Positions 1 through 8,126 of a stretch of 52,393 bases of DNA are shown piece after piece. The stretch is taken from positions 1 to 52,393 of the forward strand of contig NZ_CACZDK010000024.1 of NCBI RefSeq assembly GCF_902779965.1, written 5' to 3'. The translations under genes and the position numbers were made by a program. The notes beneath the pieces were generated by a model. It was not told the DNA's origin and did not search any database. It saw nothing but the letters and a program-made list of their open reading frames with translations. Each line of letters opens with the position of its first letter. The first letter of the stretch is position 1. The stretch comes from Fibrobacter succinogenes (GTDB lineage: Bacteria; Fibrobacterota; Fibrobacteria; Fibrobacterales; Fibrobacteraceae).

Positions 1-2
1 GC

Positions 3-83
3 TTGAACGAAGAGAAAGCCAGCGTCATTAAGGCGCTGGCAGTAACAGCCCCTTCTAGGGGCAAAGCAAGCCACCCCTCTTAG
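3..83 (+). CDS. Possible C-terminal end of an IS200/IS605 TnpB-like protein (partial)
   Basis: An open frame enters from the left edge and stops at TAG 81-83, encoding a tail that ends KASHPS. No domain can be recognised in 26 residues. The TnpB suggestion rests on context: the frame runs through a set of three tight hairpins (18-93), as TnpB genes commonly do at the right end of IS200/IS605-type elements, where the same DNA encodes the guide-RNA scaffold. It could also be a chance frame. Confidence 0.3.
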   Translation: MNEEKASVIKALAVTAPSRGKASHPS

Positions 84-93
84 GGGTGGCTTG
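18..93. mobile_element. Hairpin cluster resembling the right end of an IS200/IS605-family element
   Basis: Three perfect hairpins follow one another. GCCAGCG 18-24 pairs with CGCTGGC 34-40, GCCCC 48-52 with GGGGC 58-62, and CAAGCCACCCCT 67-78 with AGGGGTGGCTTG 82-93. The last one, an 'AAGCC-ACCCCT/AGGGGT-GGCTT' hairpin followed by GTGAC, is similar to the terminal hairpin of many IS605-type right ends. The rest of the element lies outside the window, and the exact boundary with the ORF6N gene (about 93-111) cannot be fixed. These elements do not make target duplications. Confidence 0.5.
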
Positions 94-321
94 TGACTGA
101 TTTCCTCAGTATTTAATTGAAAACAAAACTTTTCGGGAAATCGTTCGGTGTTTCGTTTTACTTGTTCGTTGATACGTTTTGTTTCCACTCCATAAAGCGT
201 TGCCAAATCGTGGTCTAGTAACACCTGTTTTCCGCGAATTACTTGAATCATTTTCTCTACGCCAGTTTCTACAAGCGGATGGATTGGAATGATATCATTA
301 CTTTCGTTTTCTTTTTTTCAT
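94..321 (-). pseudogene. Broken ORF6N-domain (phage-type DNA-binding) gene
   Basis: On the minus strand, codons from 251 downward encode VIRGKQVLLDHDLATLYGVE, followed by NEQVKRNTERFPEKFCFQL. This is a clear ORF6N domain, found in phage anti-repressor-like and mobile-element proteins. The usual second half of the domain (the region leading to the YAFTEQG-type motif) is absent: after 'QLNTEEIS' the frame runs into the hairpin cluster at 18-93. At the 5' end the in-frame ATG at 251 lies inside the conserved region. A better ATG at 321 is followed by seven A residues (T run 312-318); six would put it in frame with the domain. The gene therefore looks doubly broken, by a homopolymer frameshift and by insertion of the element. 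Confidence 0.6.
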
Positions 322-526
322 TTGATAATAGCCTTTTTGAACTGTTGCAAAAATGCATCAGTTTTATTGATGTGAAAAGTCGAATCGGTTTACCGATTCA
401 CCTAGAAATGGATATAGCTAAGGGATAAAAGAAATGATATAGATAACGATATAGCAAAATCAGCACATAGGCTTTAATCACCTTGTGCTATGCGTAATCT
501 ACAAAATAGAAGTCAAGCGACCTGTT

Positions 527-3500
527 TTACACAATTGTGTTGTCTAGGCAGAAGACTTCGGCGAGTTGCTTGTCGTCCATGTCGGCAAGCCATGTTTCGC
601 CAGCATTCACGGTCAAGTTGGCAATGGCTTTTTTGGTTTCGAGGAGTGAATTGATTTTTTCTTCGAAGGTGCCCTTGGTGATAAAGCGGTGGACTTGAAC
701 GTTGCGCTTTTGGCCGATACGGAAGGCGCGGTCGGTGGCTTGTGCTTCGATGGCGGGGTTCCACCACAAATCGTAATGGATGACTTGCGAGGCGGCGACG
801 AGGTTGAGGCCGGTGCCACCAGCCTTGAGTGAGAGAATGAGCACTTTGCAGTCTGGATTTTCTTGGAAATCCTGGATCATTTCGGTGCGCTGCGTTTGTG
901 TGCAACCGCCGTGGTAGAAGTGCGTGCGGAGTCCAAGTTCACTTTCGATGGTGGATTTGAGCAAGTGGCCCATTTCGGCAAATTGCGTAAATATGAGCGT
1001 CTTTTCGCCTTGTTCTTGGATGGAGGTGAGGAGGTCCAGGAGCATCTGCATTTTGCCGGATTCGAGCTTATTAGACTTTTTGGAATTCGCGCTTTCTGCA
1101 GGGACTGCCGCGGCGTCTCTCTCGTCTTTCGTCTTTGGACTTTCGCTTCGCTCAATTCCCAACCATTCGGCTCGGTCATGCCCAACTCCCGTTGGTCGCG
1201 ACTCTCGCCTTAAATGGTTGTCGTCTAGTCCTTTCAGGAATGTGGCGGGGTGGTTGCAGATTTGCTTGAGGGCAAGAATCATCTGCAAGATGATGCCTTT
1301 GCGCTTGAAGAGTGCGTGTGCATCGTTTGCCTTTTCGCTGAGTTGTTGTTCTTCTTCGAGCTGGGCGAGGAAGTGATCGAGGGTGCGCTTGTAAAGGGCT
1401 GCTTGCGAGCGTGTGAGTTCGGCGTATTCGTCCTGGATGATTTTGTCGGGCAAGTCGCTGATGATGCTCTTGTCAGTCTTGAGGCGGCGCAGCATGAACG
1501 GCGCCGTGATTTTGCGGAACGTTTCGGCAACGATTTGATTGCCGTTCTTTTGAATCGGCGTTTCGAACTTTTCTCGGAATTCGCTTGCGCTTGGGAAAAA
1601 TCCGTGGTTCGCAAAATCCATGATGGTCCAGAATTCCATGAGGCGGTTTTCGACTGGGGTTCCGCTCATTGCAATTTTCATCGGGGCGCGCATGCGGCGG
1701 AGCAATTTACTCTGTTCGCTATCGGCGTTCTTGATGTTTTGAGCTTCGTCGATGATGATGGTCTGCCATTCGATTTTGTCGAGTTCCTTAAAGTCCTTGC
1801 GGAATGTAGCGTAAGTCGTGAGCAATACATCGGCGTTGAACTTTTCCAAGTTGCGGCGACCGCCATGGTAAGCGAAGAACGTGAGTTCCGGCGCAAACTT
1901 CTTGATTTCGACTTGCCAGTTGCAAAGGAGGCCTGCAGGCATCACGACGATTGCTTTTTTCGTCTCGAATTTGCCTTCCTGCTTCATCTTGAGGAGGAAC
2001 GTGATGACTTGAAGCGTTTTGCCAAGGCCCATGTCGTCGGCGAGGATGCAACCGAATCCGATTTCCAGATTCTTGTACATCCAGGAATAGCCGCGCATTT
2101 GGTAGGGGCGGAGTGTCGCGTTCAAATTTTCGGGTAATGGAATTTCCGTTTCGGAACGCCAGGCATCAAACTGTTGCTTGAAATCGCTTGCCATTTCGAC
2201 CGGGATGTTGTCGCATTCGCCGGTGAAGCAAGCTTGTACGAGCTTGGCCTGCGTGATTTCTGGAACGGAATCTTCTTCGAGGATTTCGTCTTCGTTTTCG
2301 CCATTTTTCGCGGCGTTACCAGTTGCCCCCTCGGCAGCAGTTTCAGAAGACGTTCCCGCATCATCTCCACCAGTTTTTTTGCCTTTGCCGTTTTTCGCAG
2401 ACTCGCCAGACTTGCCTTCTATTTTATCGCGGATGGATTGCAAATCCTGTTCGGTAATTTGCACGTAACTGGACTTGTATTTTAAAAGTCCGTCTGCTTG
2501 TTCAGCGAGTTCCAAGAATTCCTTTGCCGAAATGTTTTCGTCACCGATGGCGATTTCCCAGTCAAAGTCGAGCAGGTCGCCGGCAGTAAATGCTCCAAAG
2601 CTCATGCTGCCTTGCAAGCGCATCTTGGGTTTCGGTTTTCCGATGTTCAAAAGGTTTTTTGGAATTTCTGTTTGGATGCCGAACAGTTGGAGCTTTTTGA
2701 GGCAATCCTGTAAAAAGTCGAGGAGTTCTGCGCCTCGCATTAAAATCGGTTCGCTCGCACGGCGTACCAAATAGGCGTCAAGTGGTTTGAATCCATCGGC
2801 AATGCCGTTCAGAACGCTCATAATCGAGAGCAAACGTGAATCGTTGTTTTCAAATAATTCCGAAAGCGGCGTGCGTCTCGCGATATTTAGCAGTCCCGCT
2901 GCATTCCCGGCATTCCCGCTTGCACTTGTTGCGTCATTCCCGGCGGCATTTTTAGCCGCGTTCTCGCTTACACTCGTGGCATTCGCTGCAGTTCCGTCTT
3001 CGTCAAGTACAAAAACATCCAGCGCTACATCTTTGTCCATTTCACTACAGACAAAGAGAATCTGCGTACGGCAACCGAGGCAAGAATACACCGAAAGCCA
3101 TTGCTGGATTTTCCCTGGAATGGCGTGTGCGTTGTTCGCAAGCTTTCCCGAAACGCTATCGAAAAAGAACGAGAGCAAATTGCCGTGATTCGTCTTGAGC
3201 GGAGTCTTGTACGTGCGCGCAAACTTTAACAACTGCGAAATGAACAGCGAAAGAATGTGTTCTGCCGGTTCAGCAATTTCAAAAAATGATTCGTCCTTGC
3301 ATGTCCACGCAAGTTCACGCGGGGCCGTCACTTCGAGGTCAGCGACAATGTAGAGTATCTCGGGGAGCATCTCGGCTGGGAGCCATCGCATCTGCGCCAC
3401 GTCTTTCCCGATCCAAAAAACTTGCGGGTAAATGGCTCCGGTGCGCACGAGGTAAAATGCCACTTGCAACATCAAGTGCAAATAGCGCACGGAATAGTGG

Positions 3501-4633
3501 TGCCACGAAAAATTGCCAGCGCTAAGGCAGCAAAGCGCTCCCATCACGTTTTTGACGGTGAGATTGCTGTCGATAACTTTATTGGCAAGCGATTGCTCAA
3601 AATTCCAGTGCCAACCGGGCCTATGGAACAAACGCAATTGCTCGTTTTCCATCAGGAATGTCTTCGCGTTGTTCACGCGGAACTGTTCCGAGAATGCATC
3701 GAAATTTTCAAAGTCAGTAAAGAATTTGTGGCACGATTCTAGTTCATCCGTAAAACTCTTGCGGAAATTCCCGGCGGGGCAGAACTTCGGAAAATTTTGC
3801 AACATCGCGGGCAGAATGTGCGAGTAGTCTTTCCAACTCTTGAAATCGAATGTCGGCAGTTGCTTGGGCGGAATACTGTTTTGCGATTCGCGGCCCGAGC
3901 CTTTATACCCACCAAATAAACTAGCGCTCGCGTCTTCTGCGTTTGAAAGCTCCGCGGCGTTTTGGACCTCGCGTTCGGCGGTAGTCCCGTTAGCGGATGC
4001 ATTTCCGGCGGCATTTTCCGAAGCACCAGCAGCATCCGAGCTTGCTGCATTCCCAACGAGTCTTGTCGCTTTGCTGAACGACCTCACGAGATTTGCTTCG
4101 GGCGGTGCCTCCATTTCCATCGCGTCCGGCTTGTAGTCCTTGATAAATTCCAGGTCGAGCCCGTGAATCTTGAAAAGAACATTCGGTTCCTTGTCTGCCT
4201 GTTCTGCGATTTTCAAAAATGTGGCAACGAGGTACTTGCAAGGGCGTTCGTCGCGGCAATCGCAGCCCATGTTGACTTTGGCCGGATCGTCAAAAAGTTG
4301 GAGCCCGCTTTTGCTCATCAAAAGTTCAAGCGACGGGCTTAACGCCTTGTTGTTGAACGCTAAAAGTTCCGCAGGCTGTTGCTTTAAAAAGCTCACGAAG
4401 ATTTCGGAAGATTCTTTGGAAAATTTCGGGAAGACGATGTAGTTGTTGTGGAGCCCGCCATTCGGACCTTTCACCACGGAAATTACGCGGTTATCGATAA
4501 TGTCGATATTTGTGACTTGTCCACGAGTGGCAAACTTGAGCCCCTGCAAAATAGCCTGCTCGCTTGCGGTTGCAAGAATCGAACTCAACCACTTGTTTGC
4601 CCACCAAGTCTTTCCATAACTTCCAAAATCCAT
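527..4633 (-). CDS. SNF2-family DEAD/DEAH-box helicase with N-terminal SWIM-type zinc finger
   Basis: This 1368-residue protein is predicted to be an ATP-driven DNA translocase of the bacterial SNF2/Rad54-like group. Near residues 124-134 a SWIM motif reads C-x-C-x5-C-K-Y, with Tyr where the family has His. The helicase core contains motif I DDMGLGKT (about 864), motif II DEAQ (about 959), motif III SGTPVEN (about 990), motif V GGTGLNLV (about 1274) and motif VI QATDRAFRIGQ (about 1300). Three low-complexity Ala/Asn/Gly/Ser linkers lie near 190-235, 548-584 and 735-780. A charged segment of about 45 residues (near 1139-1183) sits between NHP and SGK, where relatives have only a short link. 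The promoter at 4641-4669 predicts a leaderless mRNA. It is transcribed alone, and its cellular role is not known. Confidence 0.93.
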   Translation of the reverse strand: MDFGSYGKTWWANKWLSSILATASEQAILQGLKFATRGQVTNIDIIDNRVISVVKGPNGGLHNNYIVFPKFSKESSEIFVSFLKQQPAELLAFNNKALSPSLELLMSKSGLQLFDDPAKVNMGCDCRDERPCKYLVATFLKIAEQADKEPNVLFKIHGLDLEFIKDYKPDAMEMEAPPEANLVRSFSKATRLVGNAASSDAAGASENAAGNASANGTTAEREVQNAAELSNAEDASASLFGGYKGSGRESQNSIPPKQLPTFDFKSWKDYSHILPAMLQNFPKFCPAGNFRKSFTDELESCHKFFTDFENFDAFSEQFRVNNAKTFLMENEQLRLFHRPGWHWNFEQSLANKVIDSNLTVKNVMGALCCLSAGNFSWHHYSVRYLHLMLQVAFYLVRTGAIYPQVFWIGKDVAQMRWLPAEMLPEILYIVADLEVTAPRELAWTCKDESFFEIAEPAEHILSLFISQLLKFARTYKTPLKTNHGNLLSFFFDSVSGKLANNAHAIPGKIQQWLSVYSCLGCRTQILFVCSEMDKDVALDVFVLDEDGTAANATSVSENAAKNAAGNDATSASGNAGNAAGLLNIARRTPLSELFENNDSRLLSIMSVLNGIADGFKPLDAYLVRRASEPILMRGAELLDFLQDCLKKLQLFGIQTEIPKNLLNIGKPKPKMRLQGSMSFGAFTAGDLLDFDWEIAIGDENISAKEFLELAEQADGLLKYKSSYVQITEQDLQSIRDKIEGKSGESAKNGKGKKTGGDDAGTSSETAAEGATGNAAKNGENEDEILEEDSVPEITQAKLVQACFTGECDNIPVEMASDFKQQFDAWRSETEIPLPENLNATLRPYQMRGYSWMYKNLEIGFGCILADDMGLGKTLQVITFLLKMKQEGKFETKKAIVVMPAGLLCNWQVEIKKFAPELTFFAYHGGRRNLEKFNADVLLTTYATFRKDFKELDKIEWQTIIIDEAQNIKNADSEQSKLLRRMRAPMKIAMSGTPVENRLMEFWTIMDFANHGFFPSASEFREKFETPIQKNGNQIVAETFRKITAPFMLRRLKTDKSIISDLPDKIIQDEYAELTRSQAALYKRTLDHFLAQLEEEQQLSEKANDAHALFKRKGIILQMILALKQICNHPATFLKGLDDNHLRRESRPTGVGHDRAEWLGIERSESPKTKDERDAAAVPAESANSKKSNKLESGKMQMLLDLLTSIQEQGEKTLIFTQFAEMGHLLKSTIESELGLRTHFYHGGCTQTQRTEMIQDFQENPDCKVLILSLKAGGTGLNLVAASQVIHYDLWWNPAIEAQATDRAFRIGQKRNVQVHRFITKGTFEEKINSLLETKKAIANLTVNAGETWLADMDDKQLAEVFCLDNTIV

Positions 4634-4640
4634 GCGCCCA

Positions 4641-4669
4641 AATATAGTAAAAACTGCTCAAATGAACAA
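4641..4669 (-). promoter_or_regulatory. Sigma-70-type promoter of the SNF2 gene, leaderless
   Basis: Read on the minus strand, TTGTTC (4669-4664) is followed by a 17-nt spacer and TATATT (4646-4641). The expected start site, about 7 nt further on, coincides with the ATG at 4633, and there is no Shine-Dalgarno sequence. Confidence 0.6.
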
Positions 4670-4790
4670 ATGAACGACGTGCTAAGTCGTGAGGATAAAT
4701 AGAACATTAATCACGATTTGTTTTTATATTTGAAGTAAGAAAAAAGAAGGCTTTGAAACGTGCTCTTCCCATCCCAAAAGGAATAGAAAT

Positions 4791-6068
4791 ATGAAAACGA
4801 ATAGAATCGTACTGGCCCTAGTGGCATGGATGCTTGTTGCTGAACCGGCTTGTGCAAAGTCTTCGTTGAAAGGCCTTCTAAAATCTTTAGGCAAGGGAAA
4901 ACAAAAGCAAACTGAAAAAGAAGTCCCAGCCGCAGAAAACCCAAAGCCGGAAACCGCAGAATCTCGAACAGCGGCTAATTCTCAAGCAAAGCCTACCGCC
5001 CAAGCTAAGAACACGTTTGTAGATTCCAGAGATGGCGCTACATATAAATTTGTGAAAATTGGTGATTTGGTTTGGATGGCGCAGAACTTGAATTATGGCG
5101 ATACTGTCACGGCTCCTGGATTAATTGGAAACTCCTGGTGCTATGACAATGATAAACGTAATTGCGCTCAGTATGGGCGTCTGTACTCATGGTCAGCCGC
5201 AATGGATAGTGCCGGAAATATTTCGAATAACGCAAAAGGCTGTGGCAAAGGAAAAAAATGTACTCCGACTTACCCCGTTCGTGGCGTTTGCCCGGAAGGT
5301 TGGCATTTCCCTGAATTGGCCGAGTGGCAGAACTTGGCAGATGCTGTAGATAGAAAAAAAGAAGCCTTGCTTGCAAATATCTATTATGGTGCTAAAGATG
5401 AATACGGCTTTGCGGGGCTTGCTGCGGGTAGCCATAGATTTGATGGTACTGATACCGTATTTTGGGGGCTTACTCACAACGGCGATTTTTGGACTTCCTC
5501 GGAATACGATGAAAAAGAAGCTTTTGAATGGGGGCTAGCGTCTAATAAGTGGTCGTATGGGGAACCTGGGTATGGAAAGACTGCTGGGTATTCTGTCCGT
5601 TGTGTAAAGGATGATAGTCTTGCGGCTGCAAATGTAGTGTTCCATGACCCTCGCGATGCGAAGTCGTATAAGGTTGCAAATATTGGTGGCGTTGTGTGGT
5701 TTGCCCATAATTTGGATTTCAAGACAAAAGAAAGTTGGTGCTTCAATGACGGCTGGGCCAATTGTGAAAGATATGGCCGTCTTTATACTTGGAAGGCCGC
5801 TCAAAACGCTTGCCCCAATGGATGGCGCCTCCCTACAGATAGTGAATTGCCTGCTATAGTTGATAACGTTGAACGACTTCAAATCGAAGCTTTTGGTAAT
5901 CGCGATGTTAAAGGCAAATATGGATGGCCCCCTCGAGCTGAATTTTGGACGAGTGGCGCTACAGGTAGTAAGGGTAAGTTCTATTACTATGACCTAAACA
6001 CTAAAACGGGCAACTTTGAAACGCTCAATAAAAAAGCCGCCAAATCCGTCCGCTGCGTCAAGAAATAA
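4791..6068 (+). CDS. Secreted protein with two FISUMP domains
   Basis: The 425-residue product starts with a signal peptide (cleavage near residue 22, after ACA). A charged Lys/Glu/Ala-rich linker follows, then two copies of the Fibrobacter succinogenes major paralogous domain at about 75-275 and 277-425. Each copy shows the family landmarks: a V-W-(M/F)-A-(Q/H)-N-L stretch, a GRLY(S/T)W motif, a CP-(E/N)-GW-(H/R)-(F/L)-P motif, an FWTS motif, and a closing SVRCVK. The family is expanded in Fibrobacter and its function is unknown; export to the envelope or outside is inferred. The start is supported by AAAGGAAT about 8 nt upstream. The gene stands alone between the divergent helicase gene and queF. 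Confidence 0.88.
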   Translation: MKTNRIVLALVAWMLVAEPACAKSSLKGLLKSLGKGKQKQTEKEVPAAENPKPETAESRTAANSQAKPTAQAKNTFVDSRDGATYKFVKIGDLVWMAQNLNYGDTVTAPGLIGNSWCYDNDKRNCAQYGRLYSWSAAMDSAGNISNNAKGCGKGKKCTPTYPVRGVCPEGWHFPELAEWQNLADAVDRKKEALLANIYYGAKDEYGFAGLAAGSHRFDGTDTVFWGLTHNGDFWTSSEYDEKEAFEWGLASNKWSYGEPGYGKTAGYSVRCVKDDSLAAANVVFHDPRDAKSYKVANIGGVVWFAHNLDFKTKESWCFNDGWANCERYGRLYTWKAAQNACPNGWRLPTDSELPAIVDNVERLQIEAFGNRDVKGKYGWPPRAEFWTSGATGSKGKFYYYDLNTKTGNFETLNKKAAKSVRCVKK

Positions 6069-6095
6069 AAGCCTAGGAAAATTTAGGGATTTTTC

Positions 6096-6199
6096 TATCT
6101 TTGTCTCCGAAAAATCGGTCAGTTCGAAACCATCCTGACCTTAGACCGCAGAAATCTCAAAAAATTCTGTGAGTCTATAAACCAAAACTAGGAGACAAT
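6096..6199 (+). promoter_or_regulatory. Structured leader of queF, candidate preQ1-type translational switch
   Basis: A TATCTT -10-like box (6096-6101) precedes a leader with hairpins CCGA/TCGG, GGTCAG/CTGACC and a longer AGAC-CGCAGAA/TTCTGTG-A-GTCT stem. An A-rich segment ending in CTA follows, then the Shine-Dalgarno GGAGA. A TCTC in the loop of the long stem can pair with GAGA of the Shine-Dalgarno, which would form an H-type pseudoknot over an A-rich loop as in preQ1-I riboswitches. The spacing does not match the compact preQ1-I consensus, so this is a suggestion only. Confidence 0.35.
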
Positions 6200-6676
6200 A
6201 TGCGTTCAGAAGCTGAACTCGAAGGCGTAACGCTCTTGGGCAACAACAAGACCCAGTACAAGACGACCTACAGCCCCGAAGTGCTCGAAAAGTTCCCGAA
6301 CAAGCATCCGGGTAACGACTACATGGTCACTTTCAATTGCCCGGAATTCACGAGCCTCTGCCCGAAAACGGGCCAGCCGGACTTTGCCGAAATCAAGATC
6401 AATTACATTCCTGACCAGTATTTGGTGGAATCCAAGTCGCTCAAGCTTTACTTGTTCTCTTTCCGCAACCATGGCGATTTCCATGAAGACTGCGTGAACA
6501 TCATCATGAAGGACTTGGTGAAGCTTTTGGATCCGAAGTACATCGAAGTCGAAGGCATCTTTATGCCGCGCGGTGGCATTTCGCTTTACCCGTTCGCTAA
6601 CTACGGCAAGCCGGGCACGGAATTCGAAGCCATCGCCAAGAATCGTCTGTTTTCTGCGATAGATCGTAGAAGATAG
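6200..6676 (+). CDS. queF: NADPH-dependent 7-cyano-7-deazaguanine reductase
   Basis: QueF reduces preQ0 to preQ1 with NADPH in queuosine biosynthesis and acts in the cytoplasm. The 158-residue length fits the short, single-domain (unimodular) QueF type. The catalytic Cys54 lies in [13 protein letters not shown] with its partner Asp61. The family motif ESKSLK is at 77-82 and the substrate-binding HGDFHE segment at 91-96. Shine-Dalgarno AGGAGA is 6 nt before the ATG. The gene lies just upstream of a YhhQ-type precursor transporter, so salvage and synthesis of queuosine precursors are adjacent here. The structured leader may regulate it. Confidence 0.95.
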   Translation: MRSEAELEGVTLLGNNKTQYKTTYSPEVLEKFPNKHPGNDYMVTFNCPEFTSLCPKTGQPDFAEIKINYIPDQYLVESKSLKLYLFSFRNHGDFHEDCVNIIMKDLVKLLDPKYIEVEGIFMPRGGISLYPFANYGKPGTEFEAIAKNRLFSAIDRRR

Positions 6677-6691
6677 CAATTCATAACGTCA

Positions 6692-6728
6692 TTCTGAGCA
6701 AGTGAAACGCAGCGAAGACTACTCAGAA
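6692..6728. repeat. Dispersed palindrome (GTCATTCTGAG type)
   Basis: TTCTGAG 6692-6698 pairs with CTCAGAA 6722-6728, preceded by CGTCA. It is one member of the intergenic palindrome family seen throughout the window. Confidence 0.55.
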
Positions 6729-6813
6729 GGCGAGTGTTGCAAAAATGGGTGAACTCATTTTTATAACCGAGCCAAGGAGTAGAAACTTGATTAAATCCAG
6801 TTAAATGTGACTG

Positions 6814-6863
6814 GATCCTTCATCCCAAAAGGGATTCAGGATGACCCCGGAACAAGTCCGGGG
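6814..6863. repeat. Two adjacent dispersed palindromes downstream of queF
   Basis: ATCCTTCATCCC, loop AAAA, GGGATTCAGGAT forms the first hairpin. CCCCGG 6845-6850 with CCGGGG 6858-6863 forms the second. The second resembles the palindrome at 22456-22503 (GACCCCGGAAC...GTCCGGGG). Confidence 0.55.
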
Positions 6864-6875
6864 CAGGCTCAGTGA

Positions 6876-6930
6876 ACTACCTACTGCCTACTAACCACTT
6901 CCTACTTCCTACATCTAACTTCCTACTACT
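6876..6930 (+). repeat. Heptad-period intergenic tract ending at the yhhQ start codon
   Basis: Consecutive 7-mers ACTACCT, ACTGCCT, ACTAACC, ACTTCCT, ACTTCCT, ACATCTA and ACTTCCT run without a break in phase and end directly at the ATG at 6931. No Shine-Dalgarno is visible in it. Confidence 0.75.
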
Positions 6931-7641
6931 ATGCAAAACGAAATTATCCTAATCGCCTCTATCTTCGTGTTCTTTGGCGGTCTCGTTGCATTCTTCCGCT
7001 TCTTCGGCAAGCAGGGCATTTTCGCCTGGACCGTCATTTGCACGATTGCCGCCAACATCGAAGTGCTCATTCTCGTGCATGCCTTCGGGCTCGATACTAC
7101 GCTCGGTAATGTCATCTTCGCTTCTTCTTTCTTGGCGACCGACATCATGAGCGAAATTTTCGGCAAAAAAGAAGCAAGCCGTTGCGTTAAAATTGGCATT
7201 CTTGCAAATGTCACGTTCATTCTCATTTCGCAAAGCTGGTTCTTGTACATCCCGGCCGAAGGCGATACAATGGCAGAACCCATCCGCACGGTGTTCTCGA
7301 ATACGCCACGTGTGATGCTTGCTAGTTTGTTTGCATACGCCGTCTGCGAAATGTACGATGTGTGGGCATACCACGCCGTCTGGAAATGGACCGAAAAAAA
7401 GTTTGGCAGCAAGAAGCGTTATTTGTGGCTGCGCAACAACGGTTCCACGCTGGTGAGCCAGTTGATTAACGTGGTCGTGTTTAACCTGCTTGCGTTTGCT
7501 GGCGTTTTTCCGTGGAATACGATTGGTGAAATTTTAATCTTCGGCTACGGCATCTTCATCGTGACATCGCTCATGGACACTCCGTTTGTGTACCTTGCAC
7601 GCCGCATCGCCGAAAAACACCCGGAACTGCTGAACGAGTAA
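6931..7641 (+). CDS. yhhQ: Queuosine precursor transporter, YhhQ/VUT family
   Basis: The 236-residue integral membrane protein has about six hydrophobic segments and matches the YhhQ family (formerly DUF165) in length and pattern. Family-typical segments include FASSFLATDIMSEIFGKKEA and a C-terminal WLRNNGSTLVSQLINVVVFN. These proteins import preQ0/preQ1-type precursors across the inner membrane. Position directly downstream of queF supports the call. The start codon directly abuts a 7-bp-period tract and no Shine-Dalgarno is seen, so separate or leaderless initiation is possible. Confidence 0.9.
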   Translation: MQNEIILIASIFVFFGGLVAFFRFFGKQGIFAWTVICTIAANIEVLILVHAFGLDTTLGNVIFASSFLATDIMSEIFGKKEASRCVKIGILANVTFILISQSWFLYIPAEGDTMAEPIRTVFSNTPRVMLASLFAYAVCEMYDVWAYHAVWKWTEKKFGSKKRYLWLRNNGSTLVSQLINVVVFNLLAFAGVFPWNTIGEILIFGYGIFIVTSLMDTPFVYLARRIAEKHPELLNE

Positions 7642-7697
7642 AGAACGTTTTTTGTATATTAAGAGTCGTTCAACTATAAAATGGAGAAGTTATTTTT

Positions 7698-8126
7698 ATG
7701 AAGTTTTCCCACGTTTTGATTTTGGCTAGCTCCCTTGCTTTCTTTGCTTGCGGTGATGATGATGATTCCCCGACGAGCGCAAAGAGCGGATACGATTGCA
7801 CCGTGTCCGATGGCGTCAAGGTTGTTTATCCGACCGTTAGCGAACAGTTTAAAGTCGGTGACGAAATTACGGTTGTTTTTGGTACAACCATTGATGATGG
7901 TTATCGCATCATGTTCAAGAAAAATGCTGGCGATCGCGGTAGTGATTTGTTCAACGGATCCTATGATTTGACGGCTCCGGCTGACGGCAAGACTTGCCAT
8001 ACGGTGAAGGTCAAGCTTGATGCCGAAAAGGGTGTTGAAGAAACATTGACTGGTAGTATCCGTGTCGAGCCTTACAACAAGTCGAGTTTGGGTAACAACT
8101 CCGCCCTCTTCGTTGTCAAGAAATAA
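7698..8126 (+). CDS. Small lipoprotein of unknown function
   Basis: The 142-residue product has an N-terminal signal and lipobox LAFFAC (Cys17-18 region) followed by Gly-Asp-Asp-Asp-Asp, which is common in Fibrobacter lipoproteins. The mature part looks like a beta-rich domain (VKVVYP, VGDEITVVFG and a closing SALFVVKK) but I do not recognise a family. Shine-Dalgarno GGAGAAG precedes the ATG. The stop TAA overlaps the next start (TAATG at 8124-8128), so it is probably translationally coupled to the epimerase gene, although a functional link is not evident. Confidence 0.85.
   Translation: MKFSHVLILASSLAFFACGDDDDSPTSAKSGYDCTVSDGVKVVYPTVSEQFKVGDEITVVFGTTIDDGYRIMFKKNAGDRGSDLFNGSYDLTAPADGKTCHTVKVKLDAEKGVEETLTGSIRVEPYNKSSLGNNSALFVVKK

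Noticed and set aside
243-428. Plus-strand open frame of 61 codons near the left edge
   Set aside because: It is antisense to the ORF6N remnant and shows low-complexity Phe-rich sequence.
1250-2137. Open frame of 295 codons opposite the SNF2 helicase
   Set aside because: It lies fully within the conserved helicase core on the other strand and shows no recognisable protein features.
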